Origin: Tricholoma matsutake
Lineage: Eukaryota; Basidiomycota; Agaricomycetes; Agaricales; Tricholomataceae
Direction: 5' to 3'
Length of the DNA: 64,000 bases
Assembly (NCBI GenBank): GCA_026075535.2
Contig: AP026539.1
Coordinates: 4,960,001 to 5,024,000, forward strand
Numbering within the stretch: the stretch's first letter is position 1; each line of letters begins with the position of its first letter. Of this stretch, positions 22,613 through 33,410 are shown in pieces. A program made the position numbers and the translations under genes. The notes beneath the pieces were generated by a model that had not been told where the DNA came from, did not search any database, and was given only the letters and a program-made list of their open reading frames with translations.

Positions 22613-23483
22613 AGCAGCAGTTCAAGTGGTCCTAGTTGTGTCTGGATTGTGCAGCACATGGAGTAGGATTTTTATTGATTTTAATTTACTGAGGTCAGAC
22701 ATATGTACCAATTGACCACATATGGCACACCCAGCTTCCTATAAGCTATCTGGACTGGAATGAGCGCAGAAATCAGCAAATGATCTCCTGTGACAGAACA
22801 TCAGCAGGTGGTAGTGGAGGAAAAGAAGCGGGAATATTTTCAGTGTTTGCTGAGATTGGAAGACCATGAGGAACATCAACCCCTGACTTGGCATGGTTAA
22901 CGTGCACATTGTCCATACCATTGGGATCAAGGTTGAGGTTGACTATGTTATGTTTCTTGCGTCCATGCTCTTTATGGTGCATAGATTATGTAGGATGAAC
23001 TGAGAAGACAGATAGGTAGAGGTTGCAAGATGCACAATCATGGCCTTCAAAGAAACGGGCAATCTCTGACTTTGGAACATAGGAACCAACAGAAATGGGA
23101 TGCAGACATGCAACTTTAAGAGCCACACATACTGACAAATACAGCAGAAGTGCATGGATGGGTATGTTTGTGTACACAAAATTCTGGTCCAATGGGTATG
23201 AGAGCTGCCCAGTGTTATCAATGTGATCAGCAAACAGAAAAGTGGAATCATGATCATAGTTATCACCAGCTATGACATACGGTGCAACATCTTCAAATGT
23301 GAATTTTGGTTGCCCACCTCCACCCACCTGATGCATGGAAGCACCTGAGTCAAAAACAATTGAACATGGTGAAGGAGCTGAAAGTGTCACATAGCTTTTA
23401 GAACTTAGGTTTGTCCTATGCAAGTTACACCCATGAATAAATAGACACATCAGCTGAGCAAAGAGAAATAGCCAAGTTAACAA
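22613..23483 (-). pseudogene. Helitron N-terminal region
   Basis: The frame 23483-22986 contains VPKSEIARFFEGHDCASC, typical of the beginning of such Helitron proteins, and a frame 22982-22773 carries a His/Lys-rich stretch then a Pro-rich linker (FPPLPPADV). From 22772 to 22613 stops predominate but the fragment LLLQPS and Cys residues lead toward the DUF6570 part. A DSGAS string at about 23350 is not taken as a protease. Confidence 0.55.
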
Positions 23484-23736
23484 ACAATGTGGTGCAAGTC
23501 AATGGTGGACAGAATATAGAACACACAGCTGGGAGCATTGGGCACATACATACACAGGGAGACAGTGCAAATGAACAGTTAGGAATGAAAGCTTGTAACG
23601 GAACAAAAACAGGTGTGCATAATAGTTGTGTGCCAACATGGTGTTGTGGATGATTGACATGCAGGCAAAGTATGCCATGTCATGCGAATTTTCGATCACT
23701 GAGCAAGACATCAAAACTGCACATATAAGAAGGCAG
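23484..23736. other. Right flank of the Helitron, no clear gene
   Basis: I see only short frames. The sequence is continuous with 25959 onwards once D1 and one copy of its duplication are removed. Confidence 0.5.
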
Positions 23737-24370
23737 TGCCAATAAGGAGGTTTTTACACTCCCCCCCATATTCCTATAGGAATCCAATGATTCCAATGAT
23801 TCCAATCGGACTCTGATTGGAATCCGACCATATTCCAATGTCATTTTCACCAGCCAAATTGACATGAAATAGCAGGTTTAGTCCTAGTCCAGTCCAATGT
23901 AGTCCAATTGGAATCCGATCAGACTATCGGAATTTCCTAGGAATTTCTGATCATAGGAATCACATAGGACTATTCTGAAGTTATGCCAAGACATCAGACA
24001 ACATAGGATTCTGATAGGAATGAAAGCAGCCTTGCTTAGTAATATAGTAGGAAAAATTCAACATGCACACTGGAATTGAACCCTTGACACTACAGAAAAT
24101 CATGTAAGCATAAACTAACAACAATACTGGGAGACTAAACAGTCATTGCAGGTAGGTGCTCATACTGCACTACATACTGTTCCCGTGGGTGTGATGACAA
24201 AGCACATAGCCGCATCACCACACCTTGCCAGCTCATCACTCCCCACCACCACCATCAACAGCGACGACGGCCCCCACTCCTTTCCCCCTCTTCCCACAAC
24301 CCCAGCCACATCACTCAACACTCCCACGATGACCACCGCCTCTGCAAACAAGCCACCTGACACACAATGC

Positions 24371-24469
24371 GGCCCAAACGATGTGAATTGTCATTTGGGC
24401 CCATAGTAAGTTTTTTTTTGTTTTATTTCTTGTTTTGTAATCTGACTAATTGCATTTCTTCTTTTTTAG
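24371..24469 (+). repeat. Hairpin-intron module 1
   Basis: Inverted repeat GGCCCAAACGA (24371-24381) and TCATTTGGGCC (24391-24401), followed after four bases by an intron-like segment 24406-24469: GTAAGTTT, CTGACTAAT branch-like site, pyrimidine tract, TTTTTTAG. Confidence 0.7.
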
Positions 24470-24537
24470 GTTCTAATCTACTGGTAACAATGGTCGATGA
24501 CACCTAACAACATGCACCCAATGGTGCCACATCATCT

Positions 24538-24639
24538 GGGCCCAAATGATGTGATTGCGTCGTTTGGGCCCACAGTAAGTTTTCTTTTTTCTTTCATTTC
24601 TTTCCATAAGCTAACTAATGTATTTCTTTTGTTTTCCAG
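24538..24639 (+). repeat. Hairpin-intron module 2
   Basis: Inverted repeat GGGCCCAAATGA (24538-24549) and TCGTTTGGGCCC (24560-24571), then an intron-like segment 24575-24639: GTAAGTTTTC, GCTAACTAAT, TTTTCCAG. Alignable with module 1 along its whole length, including the GTTCT after the acceptor. Confidence 0.7.
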
Positions 24640-25640
24640 GTTCTCGTAACAAGGGAAGGATGCGAGACAACCCCACGCCAACACTGCCACATCACTATGG
24701 CACACCACCCACCCCCAGCCCCACAAGCAACTGCTCATGGGGTGGTTGATGGGTGGAACAATGATGGGGATGGGAGACGATGGGGAGGGGAGGGGGTAGA
24801 CAGGAGGGGAGACAATGAGGGGGAACCAATGCCAACCCGTGACACCCAGCACCCCCACTGCTGCCATGAGCAACTGCTCACAGGGTTAATGTGGGGTGTG
24901 AGAGCGCAGAAATGACAGGCATGAGGGGGAAGGGAGACAACAGAGAGAGAGAGGGGGGAGGGGGGAGGAGGGAACGAAACAACGATGGGGAGGGGGGCAT
25001 GAGATGACAGCAATGAGAGGGGGAGGGGAGGGGGTGGTGATGATGACAGGGAGGGGGAGATGAGATGAGGGAGGGGGAGACGAGGGGAAGGCAACAGCAC
25101 CAGCACTGGATGATGGGACGAGGGGGGATGGGGGGGACAGGGGGGGCATGAAATGACCGGGGGGGAGAGACGAGATGAGACAAGGGGGGGACGAGGGGAA
25201 CCCAAACAACACACCATGCACCTCCAGCCTCACAAGCAACTGCTTGTGGGGTGGACAGTGGGTGGAACGATGATGGGGAGGGGAGACAACGGGGAGGGGG
25301 GAAATAGCACGACAACGGAGGAGGGAATGGCACAGGTGAGGGAGGTGAGACGAGGGGGGAGGGGCAAGGGCAATGACAAAACAGCAGCAACGTGACGCAC
25401 CACCACCCCCTCCCCCCATTTTGCGGGGGGGTGGGTTTTTTTAGTTTTAAATAGTATAATTAAATAGTATAATTAATTGTGCATTTGCATGGGGGTTTTT
25501 TTTTTTGTCTATATTAATTATATTACTCCCTTGCGTCTTCGCAAGGGTTCAACAAATTTCTTTACGAGCTCTCGTGAGGTTAAAAAATAAGTGAACTATC
25601 CCTAAGTGCTTTAAATGGACATTATATTACATATTTATTA

Positions 25641-25728
25641 ATTCTCCTGTGGCTCAGCTGGTTGAGCACTTGTTTGGTGGTCATATGACTTATGTCCCAA
25701 GGTCCATGGTTCAATCCCTGCTCTACTC
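25641..25728 (+). repeat. tRNA-like Pol III promoter segment (SINE head)
   Basis: TGGCTCAGCTGG (A box) with a 4-bp D-stem (GCTC/GAGC), and GGTTCAATCCC (B box) about 35 bases on. The acceptor stem does not pair, so this is not a functional tRNA. No tail or duplication was found. Its head differs from the SINE at 21591-21846 apart from the boxes. Confidence 0.6.
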
Positions 25729-25958
25729 ATTTATTTTGTAAGCACTTGGTGAAAATTTAACCAAGTCAAGTCTTCCAAAATGGTGGTATTCCGACATGTT
25801 GGAATTGCATAGGACTTTACTAGGAATTTACTAGGAATTTCTTGGAAACAAGAGTACATGGTCATCAAGATACATTCTGATTGGATTCCTATCAGAAAAC
25901 CTGGACTCCTAGGACTCTGATAGGAATACAGGGGGGAGTGCAAAGTCTTGCCAATAAG

Positions 25959-26883
25959 CAAGCATTAATGCATAATAATGGCTCTGCAAGAAAGCAAGTA
26001 GGTAAGAGGGGGGAGAACACATGAAACATATCAAAATGAGGTGTGCAAGCATAACATGGGTGCAAAGCAAATACTGTTTACTTCTGGACCACAAAACACC
26101 ATAGTTTTGAGCAAATGAATGCTCAGAGACAGGTTTAATATGGAACAAGTCCACAGGTACAATTGAATGTGACATAAAGTCAAGTATGGTCAGGTTACCA
26201 CAGTCAGTAGATCAAGGGGGGAGAAAGGACAATGTTTTGAGAGGTACAAGAGAATGAGCTGATATAGTACACACAGAGGAGATCTATGGGCACTGAACAC
26301 ATATTAGTCAGAATAAAAGGTGGGGCAGCAAAGGTACTTACTTCAGTACTACAAGCAGACAGCACATACAGACAGGAGAGGTCTGAAGTATAAATCAACC
26401 CAGAGTGAATAGTTGTAAGCCAACTTTAACAGACATTAGAGTTGACAAAGTATGTTCACAGCTGAACACAACAAGCCACAGCAATGTTGACATTAGGTAT
26501 GAAAGGCAAGGCCAGTAGCAAGACAAACAGCAAAGATGAGTGGTGGAACAGCATCATGGTTGGAGTCTAGAGAGCAACACAATGGGGTTAGCAATTTTTT
26601 GCTTAGTAAGTGTCCAAGGAACCCATAGAGATTGTGTTGGTTAGGACTGACAGATGCTGTGGAGCATGGACTTTACTACACAGTTTACATATCAGGAATT
26701 TTGGAAGTGTCAGCCAGATGAAGTTTGTTGGAGAGAGAAGTGACAGTGAACATGGTGCTTCAAGGACCAGCTGCAGGGATACATCAAAGTTACATAGATA
26801 AAAAATTATGTACCACTATCACATGATTGGTAATATGATAGCATGCATTGTCAATTACAGGAAGTACACGTTTGCAAGCATAT
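25959..26883. other. No gene recognised
   Basis: Contains only short frames with no family likeness. It probably belongs to the same host sequence as 23484-23736. Confidence 0.4.
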
Positions 26884-28475
26884 TCAGCTTATATTGTATT
26901 CAAAGCTAGATAAGGTGCGAGTGTAATCATAGCATCCTTCACAAAGTAATTTACAAAACACAGTACACTGGCAGGGAGCATAAGTACGAGCTTCAGATAA
27001 AATGTAAGTAAGGAGGTCAAGTTTGACAAGCAACAGCGAGAAGAATGACAAATCAGCATAAGTAGCTAGCATGTAACCGATGGAGATGATGGAGTCAGAA
27101 GGAAGCTCAGTGGTGCCTTTGTGATAATGGGGCATGGACGACAGAGAACAAAACTCTGCATCTGTAAATCCAAAGTCAGGTTTTCCGTGATGGGGCCTCC
27201 CATCATATACCAGAACTATGGACTACAGTAACAATAAATCAACAAGAGATGGTGTAATATACATACCGGGTTGATCAAACAAAAGCGAGGCATTGTAAGC
27301 ATCTTTGGAAGCAGACACAAAAGATGACGATACAGGCTTTAGCACAGAAGCTTTGCCCTTCGATGGAGAGGAAGGTGCTGACACTAAAAGATATATGAGA
27401 ATAGAAGGGCAGGACAACTGAAGAGAGAAGACCATTTTTCCAAGACTCCCCTTTACCTTTGCAGTGGGTTGTAAAGCTGATGCCGAGAGGTGACACAATG
27501 CCTGCAATTACATGAAATTGGAAACATTGGCCCCACAGGGACATGTCATGTTGCATGTCTTGGTCAAGGGGAGCAATTGTAATCTTGTGGACTTGATATG
27601 GAGAATTGCATGGCCCCGATTTGCAGGAGGATAATAAGAATGACTCAGTGACCATACCAGTCATAATGCCAACGGTGAGACACTTTTTGTCTTTCAAGCG
27701 CAGGTGATGATTCTTGACATAGAGAAGTTGTGGATCTGCACAAGCGGTGTTGACATAAGGAGTTGAGCAGACAAACATAAGGCCCTTCAAGAAAATCCTG
27801 GGGATGATAAGACACTGTTAAAGGTAAGCAAAGCGCAACATACTCTACTTCTGGCTTCAACAGTCCCTTGCAGGTTTCTGTGAATGGTGTTTGCAAGGAA
27901 TCAGCCATCAGGGAGAATGGAATGACCTCACAAAGGCAACTAAAGAGCAGATAAGGATACAGATTAATGCTAATGGAAAAGAAGAAAGAAAAAAAAAATA
28001 GACATATGGCAGGTGGCCCGTGGGGCAGGTTGAGATAAATGGGAGCCAGGAACAGGTCTTGACAAGATGCACTCATAATGGCTGTCATGTCATCATCAGC
28101 AGCGCCAATAGAACCAGGATCATTGGGAGCCTCATTCCAGGAAGATGAACTGGCAAAGCAGAAATGAGTTAGAAGTCAGCTAAATACATATATATATGAA
28201 TGTACACCACATCATCAGAGCGGGTGCTCTCACCAATATCACTTTCTACATTAAAATCCATTCTCGATTCAGAACCAGGGTTGACAGATGTAGCACAAGC
28301 ATCAACACAACTACAAGTGGCATTGTCACTGAAGGGAAAAGTCACATTGGATGGGGGAACTCATGAAGGAGCATCCAGTTCCAAAACAGCAGCCCCATGG
28401 AGGGCATCCAGTCTTGCAAGCACCCTGAGAGCAACACATGTTACATGCATCGAGAAGAAAGAAAGGCAGAAGTAA
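26884..28475 (-). pseudogene. Spliced hypothetical gene (Agaricomycete family, function unknown)
   Basis: Exons can be chained in phase on the minus strand: 27939-27844 (LMADSLQTPFTETCKGLL), intron 27843-27798 (GTATGT...CCCAG), 27797-27457 (VKNHHLRLKDKKCLTVG), intron 27456-27384, 27383-27267 (SAPSSPSKGKASVLKP), intron 27266-27216 (GTATGT...CATAG), 27215-26884 ending TGA. The last exon has VYDGRPHHG, a TDAEFCSLSSMPHY segment and IGYMLATY, a layout I recall from mushroom hypotheticals. Upstream exons (28138-28010 and about 28430-28210) are plausible but one splice donor fails and one TGA occurs near 28363. No catalytic motif is visible. It may be a pseudogene. Confidence 0.55.
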
Positions 28476-30107
28476 ACAGACAAAGATATCATGGGCACTT
28501 CCACATTGCCCAACATCAGAAGGAGTGAGGGCACAGTGATGATGCTCAACCCGGAAACCCAAACAAAACCCACAAAAAGGCTTCGGATGGTATAACACAA
28601 GTCAGAGGAAGGATGCGAGGCCCTCTAGATGTCACCTGTCAGACTGACCATCAAATAGTCATAAAACAACTGCTTGTCAAAGCAGTTCGAAGCTAAAAGA
28701 ATGATTTTCGAGATGTTGCAATGATTTTTGAGGTTTTTTTTTCGAAGAAGTTTCGAGGAATTTTGAGTGCACAAATATGTTTGGACACAAGATCGGGGGA
28801 CTAGATGAGTAGTAGAAGTGAAGCAAAAGTGAATCGAGAGAAACAAGAGTGAAAATAGCGTAATGCGAGGAATTTTGAGGGATTTTGAGGAAGTTTAGCG
28901 TAAAACACCAAACTTCAGACTGAATAAGACTAAACCAAATGCTCAAATCACTGCAATCTGGGAGGAAGACAATGACTTTCTTGTTTTTCTTTGTATCTAG
29001 TACATCTTTTTATATAAAATAAAGAAATTACCTAAAAAGGCTAGAGAACATGAGGCAAACATGTGGAAAACTCGAGGCAAAAGACAATAGAAGTATATCA
29101 GAACAATAAAGCGAGACTAGAAAGGGTGAATATAACACATGATGAAGAAATAATAAGAAAGAATAGCTAAAAGCGGACTGTCCTTGTTATAAATTGAATA
29201 AAACATCAGAAACTGCTTCAAGCAGATTGTATGCATGCACATGCGGTCGAAATGTGTTCGATATACTCAAGATAGTGTCCCACGTGTCCAGCATGCGTCC
29301 GAAAATTGTTCAAATAGGAAATACTGTGTCCGAAGATGTTTTTTGAGGTTCGAGGTTTTTTGAAGATTTTTGAAGTTTCTTTGGACTTTGTTTGTGGCCC
29401 GAAATCGGTGCGATATTGTTTGACAATGGTAGGGGATACATCTGGCATGTGTGCGATGACCATTCGGATAGCGATATAGTGTTCGATGTTGATTTTCGAT
29501 GTTTGATGATTTTCGAAGTCAGTCGAGGAAATATCGGACTTGTTCGAAGGCCGATATCGCTGCGATATTGCTCAAAACTGGTTCGGAACCCATTGACAAT
29601 GTTCCAAGTGTATATCCTGAGCTGTACAAAGGTCAGGGGAATTGTATTATGGTGGCCAAAGGCATACGAAGAATTTCAAAGCATTCTCGTGACTTTGTAG
29701 AGGTTTGTAGAGGTTCATAGAGCTTCAGAGGGGTTCGTATGGGTTCGTAGAGCTTTGACAATGATTGTAGATGTGTTTTATGAGCTTGAACAACAAGGTG
29801 GACCTATCAATGTGGGGAAGCCGAGACTAGGGAGGCAGCCTCTGTTGACTCCTTAGAAAGATGTGAATGCAATCTGAATAACAACTGAGAGCAAGATAAT
29901 GGAACATGAAGAAAACCAACTTGGAGGCAGCTGTGTATACCTTAGCCTTTGCAGTTTTGGTAATAGTGCATCTAGAACCACACAGTGAGACAATTGTGAG
30001 CAACCACAGGAAAACAAAAGGTGTTACTTGGGATGGCCTTCAGGAACAGCACTGTGGATAACATAAGAACAATTAATAAAGTGAAAAAGAAACACAGGTG
30101 AACAAAC
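28476..30107. other. Mostly non-coding, with a possible TIR element
   Basis: No convincing gene. The middle is rich in short TTCGAGG/TTTTTGAAG words. A candidate element at 28674-29761 is listed separately. Confidence 0.4.
28674..29761. repeat. Candidate short DNA transposon with 10-bp inverted ends
   Basis: TTGTCAAAGC at 28674-28683 is mirrored by GCTTTGACAA at 29752-29761; a few further bases also match. I found no target duplication, so this may be chance. Confidence 0.25.
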
Positions 30108-30173
30108 CTAGCAACAGTGGTATCAAGTGCAAGAGGTACAGATACATCAATTACCACGCCATCCAGAGGGCTT
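30108..30173 (-). other. Isolated exon-like segment
   Basis: Flanked by CTTTAG on one side and GTTTGTT on the other, it reads PLDGVVIDVSVPLALDTTVA in one open frame. It could be an upstream exon of the gene at 26884-28475, but the intervening 1.6 kb contains repeats and I could not chain them. Confidence 0.35.
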
Positions 30174-31084
30174 CTAAAGTACAAAAGAATCATAAGAGGA
30201 GAAGGGTCGATGGCAAGCCACCACACCTAATGGTGACTGGCGGCAGAGAGCTGTAAGCTGGTGAGCCAGGAGCAGGAGGCGAAGTGCGATTGTTTTGTTG
30301 GAGGTAGTGTTTTAAGGTCCGGTTCAGTCCGGTTTTTCAACCCCAAAGGGGGCAACCAGCAACTGCAACCAGTTGCAACTGACCCCCATCTTACTGGGAC
30401 TGCAACTGGACTGAGTACAACTGGTCCCAATTGGTCTGGTTGTCTCCAAATCACCAGTTGGAACTGGTTTTACCTGCTTTTTTCGACTGTAAACTATATA
30501 TTATATATTGTATTAAATAAATTTAATTACATGACACCCCGCAAGCAGGTGCTCATGGTGGGGACAAGTTGCTAATAGAACAAAAAAACAAAATAAGAAA
30601 AACAAAAAAATGATGGTCCCACTGTCTCACATTTGATGCAAGAGTGGGGTGGTGCTGCCATTGTGTTTGTTGGTGCTGAATGTGCTTTGCTCGTCATTGC
30701 TGTGTTGTTGTTTGTTGTCCCCACTGTTCATTTGTCTTCCCCACTGTTCATTATCCCCCATGTTCATTGCCCTGCCATTTGGCATTCAATCATTGGCATT
30801 TGTTTGTGGGTGTTCATTCATTGGTGTTTGTTCATTGGTGTTGTCATTTGATGTCCTGGTTCAATTGTCGTCAGCACCTCCATCTCCCCCTGCAAGCAGT
30901 GGCTTGCAGGTGGGGTGGTGGCGCTGTGATGTGGTGTCGGCCGTGGTGTGGTGTTGATGTTGCTGTTTAGGAATGGAACCTGTTGCCACCCTGCAAGCAG
31001 AGGCTTGCAGCAGCGGCATAGGGCATAGGGCATGGAGAGGGCATGGGTGTGATATGGGAGATGTCATAGGCAAACAAAAAGAAA

Positions 31085-31172
31085 CTAGAGAAGAAAAAGT
31101 TAGCAAAAGAAAAGAAAATAAATATAAGAAACATATGCTATGGCCCAAACGACGTTGTTCATCATTTGGGCC
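31085..31172 (-). repeat. Hairpin-intron module 3 (reverse)
   Basis: Inverted repeat 31142-31152 and 31162-31172 (GGCCCAAACGA/TCATTTGGGCC). On the minus strand it is followed by an intron-like segment ending GCTAAC...CTCTAG at 31085. The donor reads GCATATG instead of GTAAGT, so this copy seems degenerate. Confidence 0.55.
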
Positions 31173-31319
31173 AGCTTTGCAGGTGGGGTGGTGGTGGCAA
31201 CAAAGTGGGTGTGTTGCCGTCATCGTTGTCATTGGCATTGGCATTGGCTGCCATTAGTGTTGGCATGGCATCGTGGGGGTGTGGGGTGGTGGGTGATGTT
31301 GTTGTCAGAAAGTAAAGAT

Positions 31320-31417
31320 CTAAAAAGAAGAATACTGGTTAGTAAGTATGTAGAAAGAACATAGCAATAAAAAACTTACCTAGGACCCAAATGACAACTA
31401 GCGTGTCATTTGGGCCC
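31320..31417 (-). repeat. Hairpin-intron module 4 (reverse)
   Basis: Inverted repeat GGACCCAAATGAC (31383-31395) and GTCATTTGGGCCC (31405-31417). On the minus strand an intron-like segment follows, 31379-31320: GTAAGTTTT, perfect TACTAAC branch site at 31344-31338, CTTTTTAG. Confidence 0.7.
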
Positions 31418-31913
31418 ACTTTCTACCATTCAGCGAAGTGTTTGAGGGAGGTGGTGTGGGTGGTAGAAAGGATGCAGTGGTCGTGGGAGTTGTTTGGAAT
31501 GTGGTGCCACTTTCTTTTTTGGGAGCACATGACCAAATGGTCTGTGCACAGCCATGAGGTATATAAGTACTCTTGAAATGAGTACTTTTTTTGCCCCCAG
31601 GGTTCCCATTGCCCTCTTGTAGTCCATAATATAAATATAAATAGTTCATATTAGTTTTATTTTTTGAATACTTTACATAGGTTTACTTGAGTAGTATAAG
31701 TTATATAGTACTGTGCAAAGACCAGTTGCAACCGATTGCAACTGGTTTTTTTAAACAGTTTTTAAATATTTTGAAATCGAAGCAACCAGCAACCCAACTG
31801 ACCCCAAACCTGGGCAACCATGACCGATGGTCCAGTTGCAATCAGTTGGGTTGGGTTGGGTTTTGGTTTTTTTTCCAGTCCATTGAACCGGACCTTTAAA
31901 CACTATTTGGAGG

Positions 31914-33410
31914 GAGGTTATTCCAGAACCTCACTATGAAAGAAGGTTAATGGCCACTAAGCAAGCAGCAAAAACAAGAGACCCACATTTCAGAGTCACT
32001 ATGAACAACAGGATGGGTTTTTCATTTATTTGAAGACCTTCAAACCAAGCATGTCAATACCCATAACATAAAGCAACAAGCCACATACCTCATTGAACAG
32101 CTAGTAATTTGCTGGGTTATGAGGCTATACTTAAAGTCAGATGAGAATCAAAGCAATGCATGACACAAGTGACAAAACTCATGATTCAAGATCCAGACTT
32201 GGGCTTTAAGTTTTTAACCAAGAGAAAGATATTAAAAAAATGACACAAAAGACACTCACAGTATCAAAGACTGCATTTTTGTCAACCTTTTTAGGTGAAG
32301 TCCTGCAGCAGAATGGATTAGAGCCTAAACAAAAGTTATCAAGTTCAAAACAGGTAGATGACTTAGAACTGGGAGCTTTAGGCATAATCATTACACAGAA
32401 GGGTGAGTAGTGAGGCAAGCAAGACAGTGTTTGGGATATACAAAGTTTGAAATTGTGATGGTGCAAAGCGAGGTCTTATACAGGCTGAAACCAGGAGTAG
32501 GACATGGGTGTCGTGAGCTTAGGAAATATCAACGACTGATACAGACAGTGCATGGAACATAGGAGAGATCCACAATTGATGAGCTAGGAAGTGCAAAATT
32601 TAAACACAGAACAAAGAAGGGCAGCAGGATGACCAGCAGAGAAAGCAGGCTTCCCTAATACCATGAATCTGCAGAGGTAGTAGACATTGCTAAAGTGGCA
32701 ATCAAAAGACAGCAACAATAATGGTAACCTAATTCACAGACTGACCAGGTAAGAACCTGAAGGAAACAAGGTCCAAAATGGAAGGAAGCATTCCCAACAA
32801 ACAATCAGAATGTGTAAACTCAGCAATGAGATTGCAAAATGAGCAAGAGAAGGCTCAAATGGTGGAATGACAGCTGCAAGATCTGCAACAGCCCATGCAT
32901 GACAAGTGACAGCATGTCCAGAGCGGTCAGCATGAGGATCATGAAGCATGAAGCACCGATACATAATCCAAGCAACAAGCAAGGGGAAGAACAAATTTTC
33001 AACACTACAAAGAAATACTTGAGTGCAAAACATGCTGGACAAGAATTACAAGATCATGGAAGCAAGTACATCTTGACTTGAGATCATACATCTACAAAGA
33101 AACTGAAGCAGAAATTCAGAAAGCACACTGGAGCAGATTGATGAGAGGCTAGCCAAAGTGATCAAGGTGAGCAGCACAGCATTTACACACAAGCAAGGAA
33201 CTTAACTATGGTTGGTTGCAGGAGCCAGAATATTTCAATAATAATTACAGCATTTACAAACTAGACAGACCAACATCGTGGCATGTGCTGAAGAAAAGAG
33301 TAGATGTAAACAATGCCAGTGAAGAGGCCATATTTACAATGCAGGGTGTACTTACCTCAAAATATATGACACCCATTCTGGAGAAACCCAGGCAAGTAAC
33401 AAACTCTGTT
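31914..33410. other. Low-information region with exon-like pieces
   Basis: A minus-strand frame at about 32390-32270 (MPKAPSSKSSTCFELDN, then SPKKVDKNAVFDT) ends at a GTGTCT donor-like site and could be an exon. A plus-strand frame 33216-33350 ends at GTGTAC. I cannot join them to anything. Loss of a few hundred bases here would hide the expected remainder of Gypsy F, which is not found. Confidence 0.3.

Larger units (their letters stand above)
18037..23480 (-). mobile_element. Helitron (Rep-helicase rolling-circle transposon), decayed and truncated
   Basis: The minus strand encodes, in order: an N-terminal Cys-containing region (23483-22773), a DUF6570-type domain (22612-21863), Helitron-like N and Rep/HUH domain, linker, and a PIF1-type helicase cut off at 18037. 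This order is that of Helitron transposases in mushrooms. A SINE has inserted in the coding region. Terminal TC and CTRR hairpin signatures were not found; the left end is lost at the Gypsy junction and the right end is not defined. Confidence 0.85.
23747..25948. mobile_element. D1: non-autonomous TIR DNA transposon, MULE-like, 2202 bp
   Basis: The direct repeat TGCCAATAAG (10 bp) lies at 23737-23746 and 25949-25958. Just inside, both ends share an inverted CACTCCCCCC...TATTCCTAT motif, and both subterminal regions are crowded with GGAATCC/ATTCCAAT copies. A 9-11 bp duplication fits Mutator-like elements. There is no transposase. The interior holds two hairpin-intron modules, G-rich low-complexity DNA (24750-25430), short palindromes with CAAGCA/TGCTTG-type arms (24719-24742, 24864-24884, 25228-25254) and a tRNA-like segment (25641-25728). 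Long Pro/Ser frames on the minus strand reflect base composition only. Confidence 0.7.
30305..31905. mobile_element. D2: non-autonomous hAT-like transposon, 1601 bp
   Basis: Termini TAGTGTTTTAAGGTCCGGTT (left) and the complement of TAGTGTTTAAAGGTCCGGTT (right) match at 19 of 20 positions. They are flanked by GTTGGAGG (30297-30304) and TTTGGAGG (31906-31913), an 8-bp duplication with one change. The 8-bp duplication and TAGTG-type ends fit the hAT superfamily. No transposase is encoded. Subterminal CAACTGG/CCAGTTG repeats occur at both ends. The interior carries two hairpin-intron modules in reverse orientation and three palindromes with CAAGCA/TGCTTG-type arms (30536-30563, 30886-30915, 30989-31015). 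Confidence 0.82.

Noticed and set aside
23300..23400. Aspartic protease motif DSGAS in the Helitron N-terminal frame
   Set aside because: No flap or ILG motif follows, and the surrounding protein matches the Helitron N-terminal region.
24060..24100. Another SINE from a B-box-like GGGTTCAATTCC on the minus strand
   Set aside because: No A box at the right distance and no tail or duplication.
24735..25419. Long Pro/Ser/His-rich minus-strand ORFs
   Set aside because: They overlap in all three frames over G-rich low-complexity DNA; composition alone explains them.
25641..25728. Functional tRNA gene
   Set aside because: A and B boxes and D-stem are present but the acceptor stem does not pair and the T stem has a mismatch.
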